Assembly (NCBI RefSeq): GCF_003634825.1
Contig: NZ_RBXD01000001.1
Span: forward strand, 2,440,501-2,504,500
Direction of reading: 5' to 3'
Source of the DNA: Flavobacterium sp. 123
GTDB lineage: Bacteria; Bacteroidota; Bacteroidia; Flavobacteriales; Flavobacteriaceae
Length of the DNA stretch: 64,000 nt
In this document: in pieces, positions 7,431-16,815 of the stretch
Layout of the letters: the number at the start of each line of letters is the position of its first letter
How positions within the stretch are numbered: position 1 is the stretch's first letter
The notes under the pieces: generated by a model
Told to the model about the DNA's origin: nothing
The model's database searches: none
The model's input: the letters and a program-made list of their open reading frames with translations, nothing else
Program-made: the position numbers and the translations under genes

Positions 7431-10430
7431 ATGAGAAATTTTATTTTTAGCTTTTTAGCACTCATTCTACTTCCAGCATATATGTCTGGTCAAGTAATTA
7501 AAGGAAAGGTATTAGATCAGAACGGAATTGGGATTCCGGGAGCATTTATTGTTGCATCCGATTCTAAGACAACTGCTGATACCGATTTTGATGGAAATTT
7601 TAATATCAATGCCAAAGCTGGCGAAGTATTAAAAATTAGTATGGTCGGTTTTGATGCTTTATCCATTAAAGCAACTTCTGAACCAATGACCATAAAATTA
7701 AAAGAATCCAAAGACACTGAATTGAAAGAGATTGTTGTCATTGGTTATGGAACCAGAAAGAAAATTGATAATACCACTGCGATTACCTCATTAAAAGCAG
7801 AAGAAATATCAAAAACCAAAGTGTTGAATGCTTCTCAAGCTATTCAAGGTAAAGCTGCGGGTGTTCAAGTAATATCTTCTGATTTGCCAGGAAGTACTCC
7901 TTCGGTAGTTATTAGAGGTTTAGGTACTGCATTAGGAGGAAGAACTCCTTTATTTATTGTAGACGGAATGCCTACAGAAAATATTAATAACATTAACACC
8001 AACGATATTACCTCTTATGAGATTTTGAAAGATGCCTCTTCATTAGCTATTTATGGAACAAGAGCTGCTAATGGGGTAATTATTATTACTACCAAAAAAG
8101 GTAAAGGGGATAAGGTTTCTGTAGAGTTTGAAAGCTTCGCAGGGATGAGAGAGCCTTTGAAAAAAGTAAAAATGGCAGGAAGTAATAAGTATTCTTATTA
8201 TTCAAATATGGCTTTACAGTCTACTACATTTTCACAAGATCAGCCTACTAATACGGATTGGTTTGATGCAATTACTAGAACAGGTAGCTACAAACAAAAT
8301 AACGTTTCGGTTTCTGGATCAACGGAAAACATTAAATACTTCTTCAGTTTAGGTAATTACGAAGAAAAAGGAATCTTGAATGGTTTAGATTATAGCCGTA
8401 CTACTTTTAGAAATAATAATGAATATAAAATTTCTAAAAAACTGACTTTAAACCAAAATTTTAGTTTTGGTTCTACTAAATCAACCCCAAAACCTTTAGA
8501 TGCTTTTACAGCAGCTTATAAACAATCTCCTATTGTTCCTGTTCGTTTTCCGAATGGTCAATATGGTGTGTCATTTGTAGGTGACGATGGTTTTGCTGGT
8601 ACAACAGGTTCTTCTTTTAACAATGTTGGGAATCCAGTAGCGCAATTAGACTTTTTTAATGAACAACAAAAAAGTATTATGTTGCAAGGTGGTTTGAAAT
8701 TAGATTATGAAATCATAAAATCATTAAAATTCACTTCACAGTTTAACGGGGAATATTATTCTTGGAAAAACTACAATTTTGAAGACACTAAAAATATTTG
8801 GTTAGCAGCAGACCCTAGCCGAGTAGCTTCAGCATATTCTCCTACGGCTAATGTTAATTTATTGACTAAAGGTAGAGAGCAATATTTTAATTGGAACTTA
8901 TCAAATTATTTCACATACAATAAAGTTTTTGCTGATATTCATGATGTTGAGTTGACTGCAGGTATTGAAACTTCAGTGAAAGGATCAAGAGAAAAATTAA
9001 CTATTGCTAGAAAAAATGTAAATGCAGATGCAAATTACTGGTCTTTATCAGGCGTTAATTATGTGGGAACAGTAACTAATTATAACGATGAAGTTTTCAA
9101 TCAAAATAAATTGGCATCTTACTTTGGTCGTTTCCAATACAAATTGATGGACAGATACTTATTGACTGGAACCATCAGACGAGATGGATCATCTAACTTT
9201 GGTAAAGATTATCGTTGGGGAACTTTTCCAGCTTTTGGTTTAGGATGGATTATCTCCAAAGAAGAATTTATGGCTAATGTAAAAGGAATCGACTTGTTGA
9301 AATTAAGAGGAGGTTGGGGTAAACTAGGAAATCAAAACGTACCACTTAACAGTCAAGCTTACTCTTCAGGATTGAGTAGTTATTTAGGAGGTTCAATTCT
9401 ATATGAAGGAACAACAATTAATTCTCAGGTTGACCCAAGTTTATCATGGGAAATCACAGAAGAATCTTCAGTTGGTTTAGATTTTGAATTATTAAACAAA
9501 AGATTGAAAGGATCATTTGATGTATATGATAAATCAACTACAAATGTTATTTTGAATACAAAACCCTACTTAACTTCTGGAATTAGTAATTCATCTCCTG
9601 CACATGTTGGAGAAGTATCAAATAAAGGATATGAAGTTGCTTTGCGTTGGGATGATAAAATAACTGATAATTTGACTTACTGGGTTGGAGGAAATTATTC
9701 TAACAACAAAAACAAACTTACAGGATTAAAAGACGCAACTCTTGCTCCAATTAATGGTGGTGGTTTAGGTAATGGTCAATGGACTAAATTATTAGATAAT
9801 TCATCTATTGGACAACCATTGGGTAGTTTTTATATGTATGAGTATGCTGGTTTTGATGCTACAAATGGTAAAATGTTGTACTTTGATTCAACTGGCTCAA
9901 AAGTTGCTCAAGATGTTTTAGCAGATAAAGACAAAAAATATGTTGGGTCTATTTTGCCAACTTCTACTTATGGAGTTAGTTTAGGATTAAACTATAAAAA
10001 CTTTGATTTCTCTGTTGACGGATACGGTACTCAAGGTGCAAAAGTATACAATGGTAAAAAAGCACAACGTTTTACTGGAGAAAATATTGAAGAATCATTA
10101 GCAACAAATTTTTGGACAGTTAACAATACAACTGCTTCAGTTGCTGCACCATTTAACCAAGTTCCGGTTGCTTCTACTTTCTATTTAGAATCAGGTGATT
10201 TCTTTAGAGTTAACAATATTACTTTAGGATATAAACTGCCTTTAAAAGGAGAGTTTATCAATTCTTGTAGAATATATGTGAATGCAATTAATCCATTTAT
10301 TACTCAAAAATTCTCTGGTTTTTCTCCAGAATTAAATGGTAATGGTGATCCTTATGGAACTCAAGGTATCGAGTTGGATGCTTATCCTACTTTAAGATCG
10401 TTCGTTATAGGTGCTAATTTAAAATTTTAA
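7431..10430 (+). CDS. SusC-like TonB-dependent outer-membrane receptor
   Basis: Imports oligosaccharides across the outer membrane using TonB energy, with SusD as its lid. The 999-residue chain has a signal peptide ending near MSGQ, a carboxypeptidase-like regulatory domain (about residues 22-95), a plug domain (about 100-220, with the IVIGYGTRKK TonB-box-like segment and the SusC motif ILKDASSLAIYGTRAANGVI) and a long C-terminal beta barrel ending in an aromatic-rich strand (NLKF). The susD homologue starts four bases after its stop, the usual tight coupling. The linked hydrolases suggest a glucan ligand; this is inferred. Confidence 0.95.
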   Translation: MRNFIFSFLALILLPAYMSGQVIKGKVLDQNGIGIPGAFIVASDSKTTADTDFDGNFNINAKAGEVLKISMVGFDALSIKATSEPMTIKLKESKDTELKEIVVIGYGTRKKIDNTTAITSLKAEEISKTKVLNASQAIQGKAAGVQVISSDLPGSTPSVVIRGLGTALGGRTPLFIVDGMPTENINNINTNDITSYEILKDASSLAIYGTRAANGVIIITTKKGKGDKVSVEFESFAGMREPLKKVKMAGSNKYSYYSNMALQSTTFSQDQPTNTDWFDAITRTGSYKQNNVSVSGSTENIKYFFSLGNYEEKGILNGLDYSRTTFRNNNEYKISKKLTLNQNFSFGSTKSTPKPLDAFTAAYKQSPIVPVRFPNGQYGVSFVGDDGFAGTTGSSFNNVGNPVAQLDFFNEQQKSIMLQGGLKLDYEIIKSLKFTSQFNGEYYSWKNYNFEDTKNIWLAADPSRVASAYSPTANVNLLTKGREQYFNWNLSNYFTYNKVFADIHDVELTAGIETSVKGSREKLTIARKNVNADANYWSLSGVNYVGTVTNYNDEVFNQNKLASYFGRFQYKLMDRYLLTGTIRRDGSSNFGKDYRWGTFPAFGLGWIISKEEFMANVKGIDLLKLRGGWGKLGNQNVPLNSQAYSSGLSSYLGGSILYEGTTINSQVDPSLSWEITEESSVGLDFELLNKRLKGSFDVYDKSTTNVILNTKPYLTSGISNSSPAHVGEVSNKGYEVALRWDDKITDNLTYWVGGNYSNNKNKLTGLKDATLAPINGGGLGNGQWTKLLDNSSIGQPLGSFYMYEYAGFDATNGKMLYFDSTGSKVAQDVLADKDKKYVGSILPTSTYGVSLGLNYKNFDFSVDGYGTQGAKVYNGKKAQRFTGENIEESLATNFWTVNNTTASVAAPFNQVPVASTFYLESGDFFRVNNITLGYKLPLKGEFINSCRIYVNAINPFITQKFSGFSPELNGNGDPYGTQGIELDAYPTLRSFVIGANLKF

Positions 10431-10434
10431 TAAA

Positions 10435-11889
10435 ATGAAAAAGATATATATATCAATGTTTGTTCTATCCGCATACTTTGTTTCTGGATGTTCAAACGAC
10501 TATTTAGATGTAGATCAAACGGAATCTATCTCTACAAAAGATATAGCATTATTCAACAATGATGAAGGTGCAGCCACTTTTGTAACAGCAATCTATAGTC
10601 ATTTTTTGGATTGGAATATGACTTCGTTTTCTTGGATAGGTTTATCAAGTATTGCTTCTGATGATGCTGATAAAGGTTCTTCTCCTGGAGATACAGGTTC
10701 AGATAAAGATGTAATGGATGCTTTGACTTATAATCCTTCAAGCCCTTCTACAAGCGAAGTTTTTGCTGGAAATTACGAAGGGATTAATAGATGTAATCAA
10801 GCATTAAACATTATTCCTCAATTAGATCAAGCAGATCCTGCTTTGAGAACAAGATTGTTAGGAGAAGCTAAATTTTTGAGAGCTTTTATGTATTTTACTT
10901 TGGTAAAAACATATGGCGGAGTGCCAATAGTAGATCATTTGCCAAACCCATCTTCTGAAGAAGATAGAGTGATGCAATTGACTCGTAAATCAGCTGCTGA
11001 AGTATATGCTTTCATCGAAGCAGATTTGAATGATGCTATTGCGGCATTACCAAACAAAGCTACTTATGCTGCTTCTGAAAAAGGAAGAGCTTCAAAAGGT
11101 GCAGCTTACGCATTGTTAGCAAAAGTTAATTTATACCAAGAAAAATGGCAGAAAGTTATTGATAACTGTAATTTGGTTTCAGGATATTCAATTGTTTCGG
11201 ATTATGCTTCTATGTTTAAATTAGAAGGTGAAAATGACGCAGAATCTATTTTTGAAATTCAAGGAACTGGTTCAACTCCTGCTAAAGGAATTTCAGGATA
11301 TTCAGCTACACAAGGTGCTCGTGGTGCTGGTGGATGGGGATGGGGTTTCAATACACCTTCTCAAAGTTTAGTGAATGCATATGAGTCAGGAGATGTTCGA
11401 AAAAATGCTACAATTATTTTTGCAGGAACTACTTTATATGATGGTCGTGTTGTACCACTAACCGTTGAAAATCCAAGATACAATTACAAAGCGTATTCTT
11501 CAGCTTATACTGATGCATGGGAAACAGATGTAAATATCAAATATTTGAGATATGCAGAAGTATTGCTTATGAAAGCGGAAGCATTAAACGAATTAGGACA
11601 AACTTCAGATGCAATTCCTTTGTTGAACCAAATCAGAACAAGAGCTGGATTAGCAAATACTACTGCTGCATCTCAAGCGGATGTTAGAACTGCTATTTGG
11701 AAAGAAAGAAGAGTTGAAATGGCAATGGAACACGATAGATTCTTTGACTTAGTTAGAACAGGTCAAGCAGAAGCTGCTTTTGCTATTGATGGAAAAACAT
11801 TTGTTACTGGTAAACATGAATTATTTCCTTTACCACAAGCATTCATCACACAATCAAAAGGATTGTCAGCTCAAAATCCTGGTTATTAA
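10435..11889 (+). CDS. SusD/RagB-family glycan-binding lipoprotein
   Basis: Surface lipoprotein that captures oligosaccharides and closes over the SusC barrel. The 484 residues begin with a lipoprotein signal (FVSGCSND, lipobox Cys about residue 19) and show the family's TPR-like helices, with conserved stretches GEAKFLRAFMYF, YLRYAEVLLMKAEALNE and KERRVEMAMEHDRFFDLVRTG. The C terminus ends LSAQNPGY, typical of SusD. It is coupled to susC by a four-base gap and followed 18 bases later by a second surface lipoprotein. Confidence 0.95.
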   Translation: MKKIYISMFVLSAYFVSGCSNDYLDVDQTESISTKDIALFNNDEGAATFVTAIYSHFLDWNMTSFSWIGLSSIASDDADKGSSPGDTGSDKDVMDALTYNPSSPSTSEVFAGNYEGINRCNQALNIIPQLDQADPALRTRLLGEAKFLRAFMYFTLVKTYGGVPIVDHLPNPSSEEDRVMQLTRKSAAEVYAFIEADLNDAIAALPNKATYAASEKGRASKGAAYALLAKVNLYQEKWQKVIDNCNLVSGYSIVSDYASMFKLEGENDAESIFEIQGTGSTPAKGISGYSATQGARGAGGWGWGFNTPSQSLVNAYESGDVRKNATIIFAGTTLYDGRVVPLTVENPRYNYKAYSSAYTDAWETDVNIKYLRYAEVLLMKAEALNELGQTSDAIPLLNQIRTRAGLANTTAASQADVRTAIWKERRVEMAMEHDRFFDLVRTGQAEAAFAIDGKTFVTGKHELFPLPQAFITQSKGLSAQNPGY

Positions 11890-11907
11890 TTCTAAAAAAT
11901 AGTAAAA

Positions 11908-12810
11908 ATGAAAAAAAATAAATATATTTTCTTATTTGCTTCTGTTCTAGTATCACAATTTTTTGTGAGCTGTAACGAGGATAGTATAGATAAAGTAAAC
12001 AGCCCTATTCCTTATGAGGCGATAGGAGGTTATGATACTTCAGATGATATTGCTGCTTCTAATTTGATTTCAAAATTGAGTTTTGAAGACAATATTATAG
12101 ATTCAAAAAATGGAATAAGTGGAGGAGTAGGTACGGATGTTTCTTATGATACTGGAATAAAAGGGAAAGCCTATAAAGGGTCTACAAGTTCTTTTATAGC
12201 TTATGGTACAGTAGCAAGTTCTTTGGTTGATATAAAAAGCATAACCGTTTCTATGTGGATAAAAACTGATCCACATACAGGAGGCGCTCAATCTTTATTT
12301 ATGTTACCAAAAACATCTGATTTTTGGGGTAATATATTCTCTTTGATTGAAGGTACAGGACCAGCACAAACAATGTTACTTAAAAATCATTTGCAAAAAG
12401 ATGTAACACCAAGTATTGCTTGGTCTGGACAATGGTTAGTTCATGATGGTGCTAATGTTTTGACAAATATGTTTGGAACATGGAAACATTTAGTTTGGAC
12501 TTATAATGGGGCTAGTTCTACTTATAGCGTTTACATCGATGGAACAAAACTAGATTTGCCAGCATCAATGTCAAAAAGATATGCTAGTGATCCTCTTGAT
12601 GGAGGTGTGGGTTATGGTGAACTTGCAAACTCTGATGTCTCTAAATTTGTTATAGGAGGATACCAACAACATTTGGGCGCACCTTGGGGAGCTCCAGATG
12701 GTTGGATGCTAAATTATACAGGTTTGATGGATGAATTCAGAATTTATAATGCGGCACTTACTGATAATGAGGTAAAATCATTATACCTATTAGAAAAAGA
12801 CAACAGATAG
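11908..12810 (+). CDS. LamG-like (concanavalin A-like) lipoprotein in the SusE position
   Basis: A 300-residue lipoprotein (signal ending FFVSCNED) with a single LamG/jellyroll domain (about residues 70-295). Visible family features are the repeated beta-strand pattern SITVSMWIKTD, TWKHLVWTYNG, YSVYIDGTKL and the C-terminal GLMDEFRIYNAALTDNEV. It lies directly after susD, where surface glycan-binding proteins (SusE/F type) are encoded, so a sugar-binding role on the cell surface is likely. It has no catalytic motif. A strong terminator follows, so it is probably the last gene of the susCD transcript. Confidence 0.82.
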   Translation: MKKNKYIFLFASVLVSQFFVSCNEDSIDKVNSPIPYEAIGGYDTSDDIAASNLISKLSFEDNIIDSKNGISGGVGTDVSYDTGIKGKAYKGSTSSFIAYGTVASSLVDIKSITVSMWIKTDPHTGGAQSLFMLPKTSDFWGNIFSLIEGTGPAQTMLLKNHLQKDVTPSIAWSGQWLVHDGANVLTNMFGTWKHLVWTYNGASSTYSVYIDGTKLDLPASMSKRYASDPLDGGVGYGELANSDVSKFVIGGYQQHLGAPWGAPDGWMLNYTGLMDEFRIYNAALTDNEVKSLYLLEKDNR

Positions 12811-12818
12811 AAGTTTTA

Positions 12819-12856
12819 ACACACCCGGTTTATCTAAAACTGGGTGTGTATTTTTT
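12819..12856 (+). terminator. Strong intrinsic terminator inside the polysaccharide locus
   Basis: A 13-bp stem with one G-T pair is formed by 12819-12831 and 12837-12849 around the loop ATCTA, followed by ATTTTTT. It separates the binding/uptake genes from the hydrolase genes. Confidence 0.9.
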
Positions 12857-12883
12857 AGTTATTAATACTATTATTTTATACAA

Positions 12884-14269
12884 ATGAAAAGGCACATATA
12901 TGTAATACTTTTTTTGAATATTTTCTATTCATGCTCTTCGTCATCGCCCGAGGGTAAGGGTGGAGGTACTCCATTGCCTAAGACTCCAACAACTCCTACG
13001 GTTATTTTAACTGATACAGAAGCTTTAGATCAAGTTCAAAAAGATGCTATTAAATATTTTTGGGATTATGCTGAAACGAATTCAAAATTAGCTCGTGAAA
13101 GATATCTTACGGATGATCCTAATTTTGAAGCTAATATTGTTACAACTGGAGGCTCAGGGTTTGGATTAATGTCTATTATAGTTGGTGTTGATCGTGGTTT
13201 TGTTAATAGAAGTGAAGCGGTTTCTAGACTTACTACAGCTTTAACTTTTCTTGAAAATGCAGATCGTTTTCATGGAGCCTGGTCGCACTGGATTAATGGT
13301 TCAACAGGTCATGTAATTCCATTTGGTACTAAAGATAATGGAGGGGATATTGTTGAGACTGCTTTTTTATGCCAAGGATTATTGAGTATAAGAGAATATT
13401 TTAAGAATGGAACTACTGCTGAACAAGCTTTAGCAACTCAAGCTGATAATTTATGGAAAGGCGTAGAGTGGGACTGGTATACTAAGGGCGAAAATGCCAT
13501 GTATTGGCATTGGTCACCAAGTTACGGTTGGGAAATGAATTTTAAATTAGAAGGATATAATGAATGCTTAATTACCTATGTTTTAGGAGCAGCTTCGCCA
13601 ACGCATCCTATTCCTGCAGCTGCATATCATGAAGCTTGGGCACGAAATGGAGCGATTGTTAATGGCGGTTCACAATATGGTTTGCCAGTAGTGTTAAACT
13701 ATAATGGCGCTACAGGTAATGTAGGACCAATGTTTTGGTCTCATTATTCTTATTTAGGTTTGGATCCTACGAACTTGACAGATCAATATGCAAATTATTG
13801 GACATTGACACAAAATCATGCTAAAATCATGAATAAATATTGTGTTGCTAATCCACACCAATGGAAAGATTATTCTGAAAAATGTTGGGGATTAACAGCT
13901 AGTTATTCTCGTAATAATGATGGCTCAACAGGATATTCAGCGCATCAGCCAAATAATGATTTAGGCGTGATTTCACCTACTGCAGCATTATCTTCTTTTC
14001 CTTATACACCAACTGAATCCATGAAATTTCTACATTATTTATACGACGAAAAGAAATCTTCTTATGTTGGCGTTGCAGGTCCTTATGATGCTTTTTCTGC
14101 TCATTATAATTGGGTAACCCCACGATATTTAGCCATTGATCAAGGAACAATTGCACCTATGATTGAAAATTATCGTACAGGATTATTATGGAAATTATTT
14201 ATGAATGCACCTGAAGTAAAAGCAGGTTTATTAAAATTAAATTTTCATTCCGGAAAATATAATTTTTAA
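12884..14269 (+). CDS. Glycoamylase-fold lipoprotein, likely GH144 endo-beta-1,2-glucanase
   Basis: Predicted surface or periplasmic hydrolase of 461 residues. It has a lipoprotein signal (IFYSCSSSS), a low-complexity Gly/Pro/Thr linker (about residues 25-45) and one alpha/alpha-barrel glycoamylase domain (PF10091-like, about 50-455). Family-type segments include AIKYFWDYAE, TTGGSGFGLMSIIVGVDRGF, DNGGDIVETAFLCQGLL, WHWSPSYGWEMNFKLEGYNE and GPYDAFSAHYNW. Known enzymes of this domain in Bacteroidota (GH144) cleave beta-1,2-glucans, and a GH3 enzyme follows, as in known sophoro-oligosaccharide loci. The domain call is firm. The substrate is an inference, because related families with this fold act on other glucans. 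Confidence 0.8.
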   Translation: MKRHIYVILFLNIFYSCSSSSPEGKGGGTPLPKTPTTPTVILTDTEALDQVQKDAIKYFWDYAETNSKLARERYLTDDPNFEANIVTTGGSGFGLMSIIVGVDRGFVNRSEAVSRLTTALTFLENADRFHGAWSHWINGSTGHVIPFGTKDNGGDIVETAFLCQGLLSIREYFKNGTTAEQALATQADNLWKGVEWDWYTKGENAMYWHWSPSYGWEMNFKLEGYNECLITYVLGAASPTHPIPAAAYHEAWARNGAIVNGGSQYGLPVVLNYNGATGNVGPMFWSHYSYLGLDPTNLTDQYANYWTLTQNHAKIMNKYCVANPHQWKDYSEKCWGLTASYSRNNDGSTGYSAHQPNNDLGVISPTAALSSFPYTPTESMKFLHYLYDEKKSSYVGVAGPYDAFSAHYNWVTPRYLAIDQGTIAPMIENYRTGLLWKLFMNAPEVKAGLLKLNFHSGKYNF

Positions 14270-14347
14270 AATAAAGAGAAATTAGGAGTGAAACTTTTTT
14301 AAGGATTAGAATCACAAGTATATAGCAACCAATGAATTTATGATTGG

Positions 14348-16672
14348 ATGTTTAAACAAATAAAAAAAATAATGAAAGCGAAGCTAATTATACTATTGCT
14401 GGGATTTTCGCTTTTTGGTTACAGCCAAAAAAAAGAAACCAAAAAATCAGTTACAATAAAACCAAAAACGGAATTTGTAACTGAATTAATTTCTAAAATG
14501 ACATTAGAAGAAAAAATTGGACAATTGAATTTGCCTACTTCGGGAGATATAACTACTGGAGCTGCAAATAGTTCTAATGTGGCCAAAAATATTGAAGAAG
14601 GTAAAGTAGGAGGTTTATTTAATATTAAATCTGTTCAAAAAATCCGTGAAGTACAAAAAATTGCAGTCGAAAAAAGTCGATTGAAAATTCCATTGCTTTT
14701 TGGAATGGATGTCATTCATGGGTATGAAACTACGTTTCCTATTCCACTTGGATTATCTTGTACTTGGGATATGAAATTGATAGAAAGAAGCGCGCAAATT
14801 GCTGCTCAGGAGGCTAGTGCTGACGGAATCAACTGGACTTTTTCACCGATGGTTGATGTTTCTCGTGATCCGCGTTGGGGTAGAGTTTCTGAAGGTTCAG
14901 GTGAAGATCCTTTTTTAGGAAGCCAAATTGCAAAAGCAATGGTGCATGGGTATCAACAAGATGATTTGTCAAAAAACAATACTATTTTATCTTGTGTAAA
15001 ACATTTTGCACTTTATGGAGCACCAGAGGCGGGTCGTGATTACAACACGGTTGATATGAGCAGAATAAAAATGTACAATGATTATTTTCCACCATATAAA
15101 GCAGCTGTTGGCGCTGGAGTTGGATCAGTTATGGCTTCTTTCAATGAAATTGACGGAATTCCTGCTACTGGAAATAAGTGGTTAATGACTGATGTGTTGA
15201 GAAAACAATGGGGTTTTAAAGGTTTTGTGGTTACTGATTTTACAGGAATTCCTGAAATGATAGAACACGGAATGGGTGATTTGCAAACCGTTTCGGCATT
15301 AGCTTTAAATGCTGGAGTAGAAATGGATATGGTAGGCGAAGGTTTCCTTACCACCTTAAAGAAATCATTGGCTGAAAATAAAGTAAGCATGGAGCAAATT
15401 GATAATGCGGTTCGACTTATTTTGAATGCCAAATATGATTTGGGATTGTTTCAAGATCCCTATAAATATTGTGATGAAAAAAGAGCTAAAACGGAGATTT
15501 TTACGAACAGTAATCGAAGCGAAGCCAGAAAAATTGCAGCACAATCTTTGGTTTTACTTAAAAATCAAAACCAAGTTCTTCCTTTAAAAAAATCAGGAAC
15601 TATAGCCATAATCGGACCATTGGCTGATGCCAAAGAAAACATGGCAGGTACATGGAGCGTTGCTACAAATATGGAACGATCCGTTTCGTTAGTAGCTGGA
15701 ATTAAAGAGGTTGTTGGTAATACAACAAAGGTGCTTTACGCCAAAGGAAGTAATCTGGATTACGATGCAGCTTTCGAGGAGAAAGCAACTATGTTTGGGA
15801 AAACTTTACATCGCGACAACAGAACGACTCAAGAATTATTGGCGGAAGCCTTAAAAATTGCAAGTCAATCTGATGTTATTGTTGCAGCTATTGGGGAATC
15901 AGCAGAAATGAGTGGAGAAAGCAGTAGCCGAACAAACTTAGAAATTCCTCAAGCTCAAAAAGACTTATTACAACAATTATTGAAAACAGGAAAACCAGTT
16001 GTTTTGGTACTTTTTACAGGAAGACCATTAGTTTTAGTTCAGGAAGACGAAACGGTTCCCGCTATTTTGAATACATGGTTTGCTGGAAGTGAAGCTGGAA
16101 CTGCTATTGCTGACGTCTTATTTGGGAATGAAAATCCTTCTGGAAAATTGAGCGCAACTTTTCCTAGAAGTGTTGGACAAGTGCCTATTTATTACAACCA
16201 AAAAAATACAGGAAGACCTCTTTTAAATAAAGAAGGAAAGTTTGAAAAATTCAGATCTAATTATATAGACCTTAGAAATGAACCTTTATACCCTTTTGGT
16301 TACGGATTAAGTTATACCACTTTTGATTACTCAAATCTTCATATTTCATCAGATAAAATGAATTTCAATGATAAAATAACCGTTAGTGTAGATGTTACTA
16401 ATACTGGAAATTATGATGGTAAAGAAGTGGTGCAATTATACATCAGAGATTTAGTTGGGTCTGTTACTAGACCAATTAAAGAATTAAAAGGATTTCAAAA
16501 AATTGCTCTTAAAAAAGGAGAGAAAAAAACAGTGAGTTTTCAAATTACTGTTGAAGAATTAAAATTTTATAATTCTGATTTAGAATTTATTGCTGAGCCT
16601 GGAGTGTTTCAAGCTTTTGTTGGAACGGATTCTAGCACAGACAAAAAAGTTAGTTTTGAGTTAAGTAAATAA
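14348..16672 (+). CDS. bglX: GH3 beta-glucosidase (BglX type)
   Basis: Periplasmic exo-acting beta-glucosidase expected to trim oligosaccharides released by the preceding glucanase. The 774 residues comprise a signal peptide, the GH3 N-terminal TIM barrel, the C-terminal alpha/beta sandwich and a fibronectin III-like domain (about 670-765, DVTNTGNYDGKEVVQLYIRD). The catalytic nucleophile is Asp297 in FVVTDFTGIPE (counted from 14348), and the substrate-site segments KHFALYGAPEAGRDYN and MSGESSSRTNLEIP are present. The in-frame ATG at 14372 gives MKAKLIILLLGFSLFGYSQ, a cleaner signal peptide, and may be the true start. A terminator follows. Confidence 0.92.
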   Translation: MFKQIKKIMKAKLIILLLGFSLFGYSQKKETKKSVTIKPKTEFVTELISKMTLEEKIGQLNLPTSGDITTGAANSSNVAKNIEEGKVGGLFNIKSVQKIREVQKIAVEKSRLKIPLLFGMDVIHGYETTFPIPLGLSCTWDMKLIERSAQIAAQEASADGINWTFSPMVDVSRDPRWGRVSEGSGEDPFLGSQIAKAMVHGYQQDDLSKNNTILSCVKHFALYGAPEAGRDYNTVDMSRIKMYNDYFPPYKAAVGAGVGSVMASFNEIDGIPATGNKWLMTDVLRKQWGFKGFVVTDFTGIPEMIEHGMGDLQTVSALALNAGVEMDMVGEGFLTTLKKSLAENKVSMEQIDNAVRLILNAKYDLGLFQDPYKYCDEKRAKTEIFTNSNRSEARKIAAQSLVLLKNQNQVLPLKKSGTIAIIGPLADAKENMAGTWSVATNMERSVSLVAGIKEVVGNTTKVLYAKGSNLDYDAAFEEKATMFGKTLHRDNRTTQELLAEALKIASQSDVIVAAIGESAEMSGESSSRTNLEIPQAQKDLLQQLLKTGKPVVLVLFTGRPLVLVQEDETVPAILNTWFAGSEAGTAIADVLFGNENPSGKLSATFPRSVGQVPIYYNQKNTGRPLLNKEGKFEKFRSNYIDLRNEPLYPFGYGLSYTTFDYSNLHISSDKMNFNDKITVSVDVTNTGNYDGKEVVQLYIRDLVGSVTRPIKELKGFQKIALKKGEKKTVSFQITVEELKFYNSDLEFIAEPGVFQAFVGTDSSTDKKVSFELSK

Positions 16673-16699
16673 GTGTTTTGGTTTGTTTATTTAGTAGTT

Positions 16700-16731
16700 A
16701 CCCTTCGGTATTAATATCGAAGGGTTTTTTT
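16700..16731 (+). terminator. Intrinsic terminator after the GH3 gene
   Basis: ACCCTTCG (16700-16707) pairs with CGAAGGGT (16718-16725) and a T run continues to 16731. It isolates the GH97 gene as its own transcript; a near-consensus -7 box (TATATTCG, 16787-16794) lies before that gene. Confidence 0.85.
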
Positions 16732-16815
16732 AACAAAAAACAAGTATTTGTGAAGATTGGTACTTCAAAAAAATGTGGATTTTAACTATATTCGCAATTC
16801 AAAAAATCAAACCAA

